Below, in pieces: positions 6,132-15,716 of a stretch of 19,919 nt of DNA. Source of the DNA: Deltaproteobacteria bacterium RIFCSPLOWO2_02_FULL_57_26 (GTDB taxonomy: Bacteria; Desulfobacterota; Binatia; UBA9968). The notes below the pieces were generated by a model that saw nothing but the letters and a program-made list of their open reading frames with translations, did no database searches and was not told the DNA's origin. Position 1 is the first letter of the stretch; the number at the start of each line of letters is the position of its first letter. Location: contig MGSI01000103.1 of the NCBI GenBank assembly GCA_001798455.1, forward strand, positions 1-19,919, read 5' to 3'. The position numbers and the translations under genes were made by a program.

Positions 6132-6398
6132 TTACTCGCTTTCGTAGAAATTCTTTTCCACGAGTTTCTCGATCGCCCGCAGGACCTCTTCCGCGTCCTT
6201 CCCCTTGGCCTCCACGTGGATCTTGCTCCCCTTGGTGGCGGCGAGGGTAAGCACCCCCATGATGCTCCTCCCGTCGACCACATGGCCGTCTTTGGAGATC
6301 TTCACTTCAGCGGAAAAGCGCTGCACCGTCTGGACTAACAGCGCGGCAGCCCGGGCATGCAAACCGAGTTTGTTCTTGATCTCGAGTTTCTTGACCAC
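6132..6398 (-). CDS. Phosphocarrier protein HPr (NPr-type)
   Basis: HPr relays phosphate from enzyme I to EIIA proteins. The 88-residue chain carries the active-site histidine in LGLHARAA (H14) and the regulatory-serine loop GRSIMGVLTLAA (S45), at the expected positions. The start is a GTG at 6398, with AAGGGA close upstream; an ATG is not available in frame. It follows rapZ by 16 bp. In this neighbourhood, next to rpoN, ptsN and rapZ, it probably feeds EIIA-Ntr in the regulatory nitrogen PTS and not sugar import. No enzyme I, sugar permease, EIIA-Man or HPr kinase gene is in the window, so the kinase that would use S45, if any, is elsewhere. Confidence 0.95.
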   Translation of the reverse strand: MVKKLEIKNKLGLHARAAALLVQTVQRFSAEVKISKDGHVVDGRSIMGVLTLAATKGSKIHVEAKGKDAEEVLRAIEKLVEKNFYESE

Positions 6399-6414
6399 CT
6401 CGTCCCTTTAACGA

Positions 6415-7287
6415 TTACTTGTCGATGTCTCTATGCTTCACGTGGATTCGAAAGCGCTCGCTGTCCAGTCTTTTATTGAGCTCTTCCACCAGGACGACGG
6501 AGCGGTGTCTCCCTCCGGTACAGCCAAGGGCTATGGTGAGGGTGCTCTTCCCCTCCCGCACGTACTGCGGCAGAATGAATTCTAGCAGGGAGTAGAAGCG
6601 GTCCAAAAAGATCGTCGTCTCTTCCCGCTTCATGACAAATTCTCTCACCTCGGGCGCCAACCCGTTTTTGCCCCTGAGCTCGTTGACAAAAAATGGGTTG
6701 GGGAGAAAGCGCACGTCGAAAATCATGTCGGTGTCGTGCGGGATTCCGTACTTATAGCCAAAGGAGGTGAGGAACAGGCTCGTCGTGTGGGGACTCAGGA
6801 TCTGGCTATAGTGTTGCTCCACCTCTTTTTTGAGCTCGTGGACGTTAAATTGGCTGGTATCGATGACTTTATCGGCCACGGCGCGCATCCCCTCCAGTGC
6901 CCTGCGTTCCCGGGCAATTCCCTCCTGAGTCGAGCCTCCCTCGGCAAGAGGGTGAGGGCGGCGGGTCTCGCTGAACCGGCGCAACAGCACCTCGTCGGAG
7001 GCGTCGAAGAAGAGCACTTCCAGACGGTGTCCCGCCGCGCGCAGCTCGGAGAGGACTTGAGGCCACGACTGGAAAAAACGCCCTTCCCTCAAGTCGATGC
7101 CCAGGGCGATCCGTTGAACCCCTTCTCCGTACCCTTGGCAGAGGTCGATAAATTTGGGGACCAAAACGACCGGCAGGTTGTCGATGCAGAAAAAACCGTT
7201 ATCTTCGAGCGCCCGGATGGCCACGCTCTTTCCCGAGCCAGAGAGACCCGTGATGATAATGATATCCAGGCCATTGGCTGTCTTCAT
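6415..7287 (-). CDS. rapZ: RNase adapter / nucleotide-binding protein RapZ (YvcJ family)
   Basis: The 290-residue protein matches RapZ in length and in its two halves. The N-terminal P-loop is GLSGSGKS (14-21), followed by FFCIDNLPV (32-40) and the Walker-B-like VLFFDASDEVLLRRFSETRR (91-110). The C-terminal half has LTSFGYKYGIP (173-183), DVRFLPNP (191-198) and GCTGGRHRSVVLVEEL (255-270), the metabolite/RNA-binding part. In E. coli RapZ senses glucosamine-6-phosphate and steers RNase E to the sRNA GlmZ; in other phyla its target is less clear. The frame stays open upstream to a TTG at 7332, but the ATG at 7287 gives the family's normal start ahead of the P-loop, although its SD is weak. The gene is between ptsN and HPr, as in many proteobacteria. 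Confidence 0.95.
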   Translation of the reverse strand: MKTANGLDIIIITGLSGSGKSVAIRALEDNGFFCIDNLPVVLVPKFIDLCQGYGEGVQRIALGIDLREGRFFQSWPQVLSELRAAGHRLEVLFFDASDEVLLRRFSETRRPHPLAEGGSTQEGIARERRALEGMRAVADKVIDTSQFNVHELKKEVEQHYSQILSPHTTSLFLTSFGYKYGIPHDTDMIFDVRFLPNPFFVNELRGKNGLAPEVREFVMKREETTIFLDRFYSLLEFILPQYVREGKSTLTIALGCTGGRHRSVVLVEELNKRLDSERFRIHVKHRDIDK

Positions 7288-7380
7288 GGCGCTACGAGGT
7301 CCGGTGACCAGGAGGCATAGATAAGGGGTCAAGCTCGAGTCGGCTTCTGTCTCCTGGCTTGCGTGTTTTTGTTCGGCGAG

Positions 7381-7842
7381 CTAAAACCTGTCGTCTTCCT
7401 CACGGATGGTGTTAAAGATTTCCTCCTGGGTTTTCCCCGTCATCAGCCGGGCGCGAAAGGCAGCGTCCTTGAGCAGGCGGGAGATCCGCGCCAGGGCCTT
7501 GAGATGATCCGCCGCCGAGTTTTCGGGCGCCACCAGAACGAAAAACAGGTAGGTCAAACCGCCGTCGAGGGAATCGAAGTCCACCCCTTGGGAACTCCGG
7601 GCAAAGACCCCGGCGATCCGCTCTACCCCTGGAAGTTTTCCGTGGGGTATCGCCACTCCCTCCCCAATGGCTGTGCTACTGATTTTCTCCCGCTCAAGCA
7701 GGGCCTTGAACAGCAACCCCGCGTTCATAGTCTGGCTGTGCAAGGCCATCCACTCCGACATCTCTTTAAGCACGGCGCTTTTATTCCTGCCCTGGAGATC
7801 AGGGATGACCATCGCGGGATCTAAGAAATCCGTAATCTTCAC
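7381..7842 (-). CDS. ptsN: Nitrogen-PTS regulatory protein EIIA-Ntr
   Basis: This 153-residue EIIA-type protein accepts phosphate from HPr/NPr on a histidine and regulates potassium uptake, sigma-54-linked functions and other targets according to its phosphorylation state. The active site lies in GEGVAIPHGKLPGV with H67. The GVFARSSQGVDFDSLDG and YLFFVLVAPENSAADHLKALARISRLL blocks are typical of the PTS_EIIA_2 domain. The start is a GTG whose bases overlap the hpf stop (GTGA, 7842-7839), so translation is coupled. A 93-bp gap without evident promoter separates it from rapZ. Confidence 0.96.
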   Translation of the reverse strand: MKITDFLDPAMVIPDLQGRNKSAVLKEMSEWMALHSQTMNAGLLFKALLEREKISSTAIGEGVAIPHGKLPGVERIAGVFARSSQGVDFDSLDGGLTYLFFVLVAPENSAADHLKALARISRLLKDAAFRARLMTGKTQEEIFNTIREEDDRF

Positions 7843-8156
7843 CGCTTTACCTTCTTGCGTCGGAGCCTTACCTTGGTCTTGTATTTCCTGATCTGCTGCT
7901 CGATTTTGTCTATCACCAAATCAATAGCCGAGTAGAGGTCCGAAGTTTCCTCGCGCCCGTGGATTGTCAACCGGCGTGCCTGTAGCGTGACCTCGGCAAG
8001 TTGTCGGTCTCGGGAATCCACAGAGAGTACCACATGCGCCTCGGGGGGGCGGTAAAAGTACTTCCCGATTTTGAGAAGTTTTTGTTGCGCGTACCGCTTC
8101 AAAGCGTCGGTCGGCTGCGTGTGCCGGAAGGTTACGTAAACTTTGACGTCTGTCAT
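7839..8156 (-). CDS. hpf: Ribosome hibernation promoting factor, short form (HPF/YfiA)
   Basis: The 105-residue protein starts MTDVKVYVTFRHTQPTDALK and has the HPF/S30AE fold sequence, including EVTLQARRLTIHGREETSDLYSAIDLVIDKIEQQIRKYKTK and a basic tail (RLRRKKVKR). Such proteins bind the 30S decoding region and idle ribosomes in stationary phase or starvation. The length is that of the short form; there is no C-terminal dimerisation domain, so 100S formation would need a separate partner. GGGAGG stands 6 nt before the ATG at 8156. It lies 23 bp after rpoN and overlaps ptsN by 4 nt, the classical rpoN-hpf-ptsN order. Confidence 0.96.
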   Translation of the reverse strand: MTDVKVYVTFRHTQPTDALKRYAQQKLLKIGKYFYRPPEAHVVLSVDSRDRQLAEVTLQARRLTIHGREETSDLYSAIDLVIDKIEQQIRKYKTKVRLRRKKVKR

Positions 8157-8179
8157 GGCGATCCTCCCGTAAGGCTGCC

Positions 8180-9655
8180 TTATTTTCGCAGGTAACGCTG
8201 TCGCCGCTTCGACGAGGGAAGGATGCCCATGGCCTCGCGGTACTTGGCCACGGTGCGCCGGGCGATATCGATGGCCTCCTTGCTCAGGAGCCCAGCAATG
8301 TGTTGGTCGCTATGGGGTTTTCTCGGGTCCTCGCCGGAGATGATGCCGCGGATTTTCACTTTAACGGTCTCCGAGGCCACATCTTCTCCGTTGCCGGCCT
8401 TGAGGCCGCTTTGGAAGAAGAATTTCAGCTCGAAGAGGCCCTGAGGAGTGTGGACATATTTGTTGGCCGTCGCCCGGCTCACGGTCGACTCGTGCATCCC
8501 GATGTCTTCCGCAACATCCCGCAACACCATCGGCTTGAGCTGGCTAACCCCGTACTCGAGGAAATCATTCTGAAATTTGAAAATACTTTGCGTGACGCGG
8601 AAAAGCGTCTGCTGCCTTTGGTGAATACTTTTGATGAGCCATGCCGCCGCCCGCACTTTCTCTTGCAGGTACTGCCTGGCCTCGGCTTCCTCTCCGCCTT
8701 CGTGCGTGGCCAGCCGACGATACAGAGAACTGACCCGCAAACGAGGAATCCCCTCGTCGTTCAGGAACACCTCGTATTTGTCGCCAACTTTCTCGATCCC
8801 TACGTCAGGGATGATGGTGTGGACCTCCTCCTGCTCAAAACCCTGAGCTGGCTTGGGCTGGAGAGACGCGATCACGCGCGCGGCCTCGTCGATCTCTTCT
8901 GCGGTAACCCCGAGTTCCCGCGCTAACTTTTCATAGCGTCTGGTCTCCAGCTGGGCGAGATGATCAGAGACCAGGCGGGCCGCCAGGGTGCCTTCCAAGC
9001 TGAGGCTCTCGAGCTGAATCAGCAGACACTCGCGCAAATCACGCGCGGCCACGCCGATGGGGTCAAACCGCTGGATTTCTTTCAGAACCCGCTCTGCCTC
9101 CGGAGGCTCGGCGTCCGTGGCTTGGCAGATCTCCTCTAGCGACACCTCGAGGTAGCCGTTTCCATCCAGGTTCCCGATGATGTAAGCGCCGATGGACTTC
9201 TCCCGATCCGTCAGGCCCGACAAACGGAGCTGCCAGATCAGGTGATCTTCCAGCGATACGCTCTTGCTCAGGGTGTTCTCCAGCGAGGGAGGGCCATCGT
9301 TGTCATCGCGGGTGGCCTCGGCCGTCAAAGAGCCGTGAATGGAATTGGAGTGGGATTCGATATACTCTTGCCAATCGAGCGTACCGATTTTATCCGTGGC
9401 TGAGAGCTCGCGGCTGATCTCCGGCTCCGGGGCGCTCTCGGGAGGCACCGCGTCATTCTTCGGCTCGTCCTCGGCCTTCTCTCCGCCCTCGGCGGCAATT
9501 TCCTCCTCCAACGCCGGGTTTTCTTGGAGCTCCTGGGCGATCATCTCCTCTAGTTCGATGCGGGAGAGCTGCAGCAGCTTGATCGCCTGCTGCAGCTGGG
9601 GTGTCATGACCAGCTGCTGAGCCAGTTTTTGGACCTGTCTGATCTCAAGGGCCAT
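8180..9655 (-). CDS. rpoN: RNA polymerase sigma-54 factor
   Basis: Sigma-54 directs polymerase to -24/-12 promoters and needs an AAA+ activator. The 491 residues show all regions in order: the Gln/Leu-rich activator-interacting region I (1-50, VQKLAQQLVMTPQLQQAIKL), a short acidic region II (about 50-85), the core-binding domain (about 125-310, including GNLDGNGYLE and RFDPIGVAARDL), a helix-turn-helix around 378-400 (VLRDVAEDIGMHESTVSRAT), and the RpoN box ARRTVAKYRE at 465-474, which reads the -24 element. The ATG is 2 nt after the lptB stop. Linkage to lptB and hpf is conserved in Gram-negative bacteria. No enhancer-binding protein gene is in the window. Confidence 0.98.
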   Translation of the reverse strand: MALEIRQVQKLAQQLVMTPQLQQAIKLLQLSRIELEEMIAQELQENPALEEEIAAEGGEKAEDEPKNDAVPPESAPEPEISRELSATDKIGTLDWQEYIESHSNSIHGSLTAEATRDDNDGPPSLENTLSKSVSLEDHLIWQLRLSGLTDREKSIGAYIIGNLDGNGYLEVSLEEICQATDAEPPEAERVLKEIQRFDPIGVAARDLRECLLIQLESLSLEGTLAARLVSDHLAQLETRRYEKLARELGVTAEEIDEAARVIASLQPKPAQGFEQEEVHTIIPDVGIEKVGDKYEVFLNDEGIPRLRVSSLYRRLATHEGGEEAEARQYLQEKVRAAAWLIKSIHQRQQTLFRVTQSIFKFQNDFLEYGVSQLKPMVLRDVAEDIGMHESTVSRATANKYVHTPQGLFELKFFFQSGLKAGNGEDVASETVKVKIRGIISGEDPRKPHSDQHIAGLLSKEAIDIARRTVAKYREAMGILPSSKRRQRYLRK

Positions 9656-9657
9656 AG

Positions 9658-10380
9658 CTAGAGTCTAAACCCCTCCCCTAGGTAAACTTTGCGGGCCTTC
9701 GGGCTGGAGGCGATCCGCTGCGGCGTTCCTTCCTCCAGGACCAACCCCGCATTGAGGATGTAGGCCCGGTCGCAAATTCCGAGTGTCTCACGGACATTGT
9801 GGTCGGTGATGAGAATGCCGATGCCGCTGGTGGTGAGCTTGCGGATGATATTTTGGATTTCCGCCACCGCGATAGGATCCACGCCGGTGAAAGGCTCGTC
9901 CAACAGGATAAAGTAGGGGGCGAGCACCAGGGCCCGTGCGATTTCCGCCCGACGGCGCTCGCCTCCGGATAGGGTGTAAGCCTTATGGCGGGCCAAGTGG
10001 GAGATCCCGAGCATTTGCATGAGCATCGTGCAGCGCTCCCGGCGCTCCTGTTCGCTCAAGTCGAGAGTCTCAAGGATCGCCTGCAAATTTCCCTCAACGG
10101 TGAGACGGCGAAAAACGGAGGGTTCCTGGGGGAGGTAACTGAGGCCAGCGCGCGCCCTGAGGTAAACCGGGGTGGAGGTCAAATCTTCGCCGTTCATGAA
10201 AACCTTTCCTTGATCGGGGCGGACGAGACCGACCATCATATGAAAAGTCGTGGTTTTTCCCGCTCCGTTGGGCCCGAGCAACCCTACCACCTCACCTCCG
10301 CTGATCTCCAGGCTGACCCCATCGACCACGCGGCAACCATTATACGACTTCGTGACCCCTTCAGCCTTGAGAACGATCAT
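9658..10380 (-). CDS. lptB: LPS export ABC transporter ATP-binding protein LptB
   Basis: LptB powers extraction of LPS from the inner membrane by LptFG. All ABC motifs are present in 240 residues: Walker A GPNGAGKT (36-43), Q-loop YLPQE (82-86), signature LSGGERRR (137-144), Walker B FILLDEP (157-163) and the switch His in ITDHNVRET (H194). The LSGGERRRAEIARAL and DHNVRETL forms are specific to LptB among ABC ATPases. Its ATG overlaps the lptA stop as ATGA (10380-10377), coupling their translation. The membrane partners LptF and LptG are not in the window. Confidence 0.98.
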   Translation of the reverse strand: MIVLKAEGVTKSYNGCRVVDGVSLEISGGEVVGLLGPNGAGKTTTFHMMVGLVRPDQGKVFMNGEDLTSTPVYLRARAGLSYLPQEPSVFRRLTVEGNLQAILETLDLSEQERRERCTMLMQMLGISHLARHKAYTLSGGERRRAEIARALVLAPYFILLDEPFTGVDPIAVAEIQNIIRKLTTSGIGILITDHNVRETLGICDRAYILNAGLVLEEGTPQRIASSPKARKVYLGEGFRL

Positions 10381-10982
10381 TGCCCTTTGCTTGGACTCGT
10401 CTGCTCTTTCTCTCGTTTTTGAATCTCTTCCGGGAAGATCGTTGCTTTAACTCTCTGGCTTCCCCCCTCGACCACGGCCCGTTCCTGTTCGACGAAAAAA
10501 GTAATCCGCGAGCCAGAGACTTGGTTGTTTCCCTGGCGCACGACCGGATCGCCGGTGAGGATGATGGTCTGGTTTTTGTCGTTGAAAACAGCCTTGGTTC
10601 CCGTTGCCACGCGATTCCCCTGTGTCACTTGGACTTGGCCTTCTGCCACCACCTCATTAAGGGCTTTCATATCAGCATCGTAATTAGCCGTGAGCACCTG
10701 ACTCTTCATGATCAGATCACCCTGCTGCGCGACGATGCGGCCGGTATAGGTGATCGTCTGTTTTTTCTGGTCCACCTCCATCCGGTCCGAAGTGATAAAA
10801 ATTGGCTCCTTTTTATTGGCTCCAAAGACGCCCCCTGTGGATTCGGCTTTTGTCGCCCCGATGGACTTTTGACCCGCCGCGCCCGCGAGGGCGAAAGAAT
10901 AGACAAAAAGCAAACTGAGCAGGATTGCCCATAAGCCGTAACCCCGGTTTGCTGACCCCGGTTTAGCTCTTTCTCTTTCCAT
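10377..10982 (-). CDS. lptA: LPS transport periplasmic protein LptA (OstA family)
   Basis: The 201-residue protein has an N-terminal hydrophobic stretch (about 17-36, LWAILLSLLFVYSFALAGAAG) that ends in a plausible signal-peptidase site, then the OstA beta-jellyroll: PIFITSDRMEVDQKKQTITYTGRIVAQQGDLIMKS and the later GNRVATGTKAVFNDKNQTIILTGDPVVRQGNNQVSG. LptA forms the periplasmic bridge that carries LPS from LptC to LptD. The chosen ATG at 10982 overlaps the end of lptC by 20 nt in another frame. The charged C-terminal tail (EEIQKREKEQTSPSKGQ) is outside the usual fold. Confidence 0.93.
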   Translation of the reverse strand: MERERAKPGSANRGYGLWAILLSLLFVYSFALAGAAGQKSIGATKAESTGGVFGANKKEPIFITSDRMEVDQKKQTITYTGRIVAQQGDLIMKSQVLTANYDADMKALNEVVAEGQVQVTQGNRVATGTKAVFNDKNQTIILTGDPVVRQGNNQVSGSRITFFVEQERAVVEGGSQRVKATIFPEEIQKREKEQTSPSKGQ

Positions 10983-11589
10983 CGGCTCTTAGCCCCTGGT
11001 TTTCCAGCTGGTTCGGATGAACCTTGGTTTTCACCTCCTTCAGCAGACGAACCTTCTCTTCTTCGAGCTTGATTTCCATCCCCACCCCCTCCAGCTCCAG
11101 CCCCTCTGCCTTTAGAGTTACCTTACCGGGGGCAACCACCTGGTTTTTGCTTTTGAAATAAGAAGCCTCTTCTGTGCGAAGGACGTAGCCCTGATAGTTC
11201 ACTCGGACGCCGCCCTTCATGTTCATCTCCTCTAGTTCCTCATCCGTGAAGAAAAGGCGGCCCTCGTCACCTGTGGCCTCTAGGGTTCGTTCATTTTTAT
11301 CATAAAAGATGAAGCGCGGCTTTTTGATCACGGCCTGTCTTTCCCCTTTGAGATACCGGGCCTCTTCCCCCCAGAGCTCCCACACTTTTCGCCCCCCTTC
11401 AATCTTTGCGCGATGGAAGTCTTTAAGCTGGAGGGCAACGTCGGGGAGCCGGTCCAAGAACTTGAGTGGCTCCTTGCGCATCTCGTCGACTCGCGCCGTC
11501 CAGATGGTGTGCGCGACCTTGTAGCCCACCCCGCCCAGGGTGGCACCAATTAAGAGAAGCAAGAGAGTCCTCACACCTTTTCGTTTCAT
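10963..11589 (-). CDS. lptC: LPS export protein LptC
   Basis: LptC is a bitopic inner-membrane protein that receives LPS from LptB2FG and hands it to LptA. The 208-residue product has one N-terminal membrane helix (about 7-27, RTLLLLLIGATLGGVGYKVA) and a periplasmic beta-rich domain with DFHRAKIEGGRKVWELWGEEARY, EATGDEGRLFFTDEELEEMNMKGGVRV and GYVLRTEEASYFKSKNQVVAPG, typical of the YrbK/LptC family. The frame stays open upstream to 11631, but that part is coded by a terminator-like hairpin with a T-run; the ATG at 11589 directly before the helix is the natural start. Its SD is weak. kdsC lies upstream across that hairpin. Confidence 0.92.
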   Translation of the reverse strand: MKRKGVRTLLLLLIGATLGGVGYKVAHTIWTARVDEMRKEPLKFLDRLPDVALQLKDFHRAKIEGGRKVWELWGEEARYLKGERQAVIKKPRFIFYDKNERTLEATGDEGRLFFTDEELEEMNMKGGVRVNYQGYVLRTEEASYFKSKNQVVAPGKVTLKAEGLELEGVGMEIKLEEEKVRLLKEVKTKVHPNQLENQGLRADGKRKS

Positions 11590-11618
11590 GGTTAACCTGG
11601 TCGACCTGGGCCTAAAGC

Positions 11619-11643
11619 AAAAAAATACCACCTTTGAGGGTGG
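11619..11643 (-). terminator. Terminator-like hairpin between kdsC and lptC
   Basis: On the minus strand CCACC-CTCAAA-GGTGG (11643-11628) is followed by TATTTTTTT. The stem is only 5 bp plus a possible G·T pair, so it would be leaky, but the U-tract is good. It lies 30 bp before the lptC start, with no room for a separate promoter after it. Confidence 0.5.
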
Positions 11644-11688
11644 CTGTAAAGCAGACAGGCACGAAATTTGCTTAGCCGCGCAGGCTAA

Positions 11689-12228
11689 TTAACGGAGGTA
11701 GTATTTTCGGGTGATTTCCTCCCACTTGCTTTGCGCCCGCAGGAGGAGCTCTGCCACCTCCCTTACCGCGCCTTGTCCCCCTCCGCTTTCGGTCACATAA
11801 TCCACCAGCGCTCTTAATCCGCCCCAACCATCTTTTACTGCCATGGCCAAACCCGCCCGGCATAGAATAGGTAGGTCCCCCAGGTCATCCCCGAGGTAGG
11901 CAATCTCACGATCGGCAAGGCCGGTCCTGGACTTAACTTTCCTATAGGTCTCGCCCTTATCCAGGACCCTCTGGTAGACGATGCGGATCCCGAGTTCCCT
12001 CGCACGGTGAGTCACGGCCTGGGAATAGCGGCCGCTTATCAGGCCAATTCGAATGCCCGCCCGGTTCAGGAGTTTTATCCCTTCGCCGTCGCGAACATGA
12101 AAGCGCTTAATCTCCTCCCCCCGACCGTTTATGACGATCGAGCCGTCCGTTAACACTCCATCGACGTCCAGCAGGAGGAGTTTTATGTCCTGCGCCTTCT
12201 TACGGACCGCGGCGGCAATGCGTTTCAC
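11689..12228 (-). CDS. kdsC: 3-deoxy-D-manno-octulosonate 8-phosphate phosphatase
   Basis: KdsC removes phosphate from Kdo-8-phosphate to give Kdo. It is a HAD phosphatase of the capless C0 type acting as a tetramer. In 179 residues the motifs are LLLLDVDGVLTDG (17-29; nucleophile D21, acid D23), LISGR (63-67), Lys91 in LDKGETY, and LGDDLGDLP (112-120). GGGQGAVREVAELLL (149-163) is the C-terminal tail that closes the neighbouring active site in this family. The start is a GTG at 12228, 7 nt after the kdsD stop, with no clear SD; coupling to kdsD is likely. KdsC is followed by a small palindrome (TTAGCC/GGCTAA, 11672-11688) and the terminator-like hairpin. Confidence 0.95.
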   Translation of the reverse strand: MKRIAAAVRKKAQDIKLLLLDVDGVLTDGSIVINGRGEEIKRFHVRDGEGIKLLNRAGIRIGLISGRYSQAVTHRARELGIRIVYQRVLDKGETYRKVKSRTGLADREIAYLGDDLGDLPILCRAGLAMAVKDGWGGLRALVDYVTESGGGQGAVREVAELLLRAQSKWEEITRKYYLR

Positions 12229-12235
12229 TGGGGAG

Positions 12236-13210
12236 TTAAACGATGCCAGCTTTCAAGAGGTCGTGGAGGTGAACGACACCTTCGGGTCTGCGCCCGCTAT
12301 CTTCCAGAACGAAAAGCGAAGTGATCGAATGCTCCTCCATCACCGCTACAGCCCGCGCCGCCAGAGCATCGGCCGGTATGGTCCTGGGATCGCGGGTCAT
12401 CAAATCCTTCGCCTTGAGGTGGAAGATATCGCCTTTTTGCTCTAGCCCCCTTCGCAGGTCTCCGTCGGTGATCACGCCGACGAGATCTCCGCGGCCGTTG
12501 ACCACCCCGGTCACTCCAAGTCTCTTCGACGTGATTTCCAAAAGCGTCTCTTTCATCGGAGTCTCTTCGTGCACGATCGGCAGCTCTGGGCCCCGATGCA
12601 TCAGATCCTGGACCCGTAGAAGCAGCCTGCGGCCCAAGATGCCGCCGGGATGTCGGAAGGCAAAGTCTTCCTTCTTAAATCCTTTTTTCTCCAGCAGGAC
12701 CACCGCCAGGGCGTCGCCGAGGGCCAGTGCTGCGGTCGTGCTGGTTGTAGGCGCAAGACCCAGCGGACAGGCCTCTTCTTTGACCGCAGCGTTTAAGACC
12801 ACATCGCCCGCGCGCGACAGCGTGGATTCGGGATTGCCGGTGATCACAATCAGCTTGAGCGCCAGGCGCTTGATGATGGGCAGGAGTGTTAAAATCTCGT
12901 CGGTCTCACCGCTGTTGGAGATGGCCAGAACCACATCGCCTTTCACGATCATACCGAGATCACCGTGGCCGGCGTCGCCCGCGTGGAGGAAGAGTGAAGG
13001 TGTGCCGGTGCTTGAGAACGTGGCGGCGATCTTGCGGCAGATCAGGCCCGATTTGCCCATGCCGGTCACCACCACTTTTCCGGGGCAGGTATGGAGAAAG
13101 TCGACAGCTCGCACGAAGCTCTCGTCGAGCTGGTCGATCAGCGAATGAATCCCTTCCGCTTCGATCTTGAGAACTTCCCGAGCGCGTTGGAGAATGGTCG
13201 CCGCGTCCAT
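12236..13210 (-). CDS. kdsD: D-arabinose 5-phosphate isomerase (SIS + tandem CBS)
   Basis: It converts ribulose-5-phosphate to arabinose-5-phosphate, the first step to Kdo. The 324-residue protein has a SIS domain with VVVTGMGKSGLICRKIAATF (46-65), the GHGDLGM active loop (81-87, H82), AISNSGETDEIL (96-107), the PLGLAPTTSTTAALALGDALA block (149-169) and the HPGGILGRRL linker (187-196). Two CBS repeats (about 200-324; VTGVVNGRGDLVGVITDGDLRRGL and SITSLFVLEDSGRRPEGVVHLHDLL) follow. The loop preceding the His reads HAGDA, where many homologues have HPAEA. The ATG overlaps the kdsA stop by one base (TGATG at 13212-13208). A GutQ or KpsF role is possible by homology, but the neighbours fix it as KdsD. 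Confidence 0.96.
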   Translation of the reverse strand: MDAATILQRAREVLKIEAEGIHSLIDQLDESFVRAVDFLHTCPGKVVVTGMGKSGLICRKIAATFSSTGTPSLFLHAGDAGHGDLGMIVKGDVVLAISNSGETDEILTLLPIIKRLALKLIVITGNPESTLSRAGDVVLNAAVKEEACPLGLAPTTSTTAALALGDALAVVLLEKKGFKKEDFAFRHPGGILGRRLLLRVQDLMHRGPELPIVHEETPMKETLLEITSKRLGVTGVVNGRGDLVGVITDGDLRRGLEQKGDIFHLKAKDLMTRDPRTIPADALAARAVAVMEEHSITSLFVLEDSGRRPEGVVHLHDLLKAGIV

Positions 13211-14060
13211 CAGTTTCCCTTTAAGAGCCCATCGATCTCTTTAACCCGCCTGAGGAGTTCCTCCAACTCGTTCAGAGGTAGCGAATTGGGGCCGTCGCTA
13301 AGCGCATGGTCCGGATCTTCATGGACCTCCATGAAGAGCGCGTCGATCCCGACGGCCACGCCGGCCCGTGCCAGCGGGGCAATAAACTGCCGCTGCCCCC
13401 CCGAAGCCTTCCCCAACTCTCCGGGGAGTTGCAGGCTATGGGTGGCGTCAAAAACTACCGGAAAGCCCAATTCCCTCATCATGACCAGAGAGCGCATGTC
13501 TGAAACCAGGTTGTTGTAACCAAAGGAAACGCCCCGCTCGGTTACCAGGATCTGCTCGTTTCCGGTGGAGACGATCTTTTCGACCACGTTGCGGAGGTCC
13601 CAAGGGGCCAAGAATTGCCCCTTCTTGACATTGACCACCTTTCCCGCCCGGGCTACCGCGATAACAAAATCAGTTTGGCGGCACAGAAAGGCGGGGATCT
13701 GGAGCACATCGACGATCTCTCGCACGAGGCCCACCTGATCCTTTTCGTGGACGTCGGTGAGGATTGGGACGCCGAACTCCTTTTTCACCTCGGCTAGAAT
13801 CTCCAGCCCCTGCTCGAGGCCGGGACCCCGGTAAGATTCGAGCGAGGTGCGATTGGCTTTATCATAGGAAGATTTATAGATGAACGGGATGCCGACCCGG
13901 CGGGCCGCCTCAATGAGCAGCGACGCGTGCCGGAGTGCCGACTCTCGTCCCTCGATGACGCAGGGACCAGCAATTAACGCCACAGGCCTGCCCGCACCGA
14001 TTGCGATCGTGCCGACTTTTACAGCCCTGGACGTTATTGACGTTCGTGCGCTTGAGGAGG

Positions 14061-14064
<4 letters not shown>
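13210..14064 (-). CDS. kdsA: 3-deoxy-8-phosphooctulonate synthase, metal-dependent (Cys) class
   Basis: KdsA condenses phosphoenolpyruvate with arabinose-5-phosphate to Kdo-8-phosphate. The 284-residue TIM-barrel protein contains IAGPCVIEG (31-39), YKSSYDKANRTS (63-74), GVPILTDVHE (98-107), VKKGQFLAPWD (146-156) and VFDATHSLQLPG (204-215). C35, H209, E246 and D257 match the four metal ligands of the metal-requiring class; E. coli-type enzymes have Asn in place of C35. The frame stays open upstream to 14154 inside pyrG, but the ATG at 14064 overlapping the pyrG stop as ATGA is clearly the start and gives normal length. The next gene, kdsD, makes its substrate. Confidence 0.97.
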
Positions 14065-15707
<1,643 letters not shown>

Positions 15708-15716
15708 GTGATGCTG

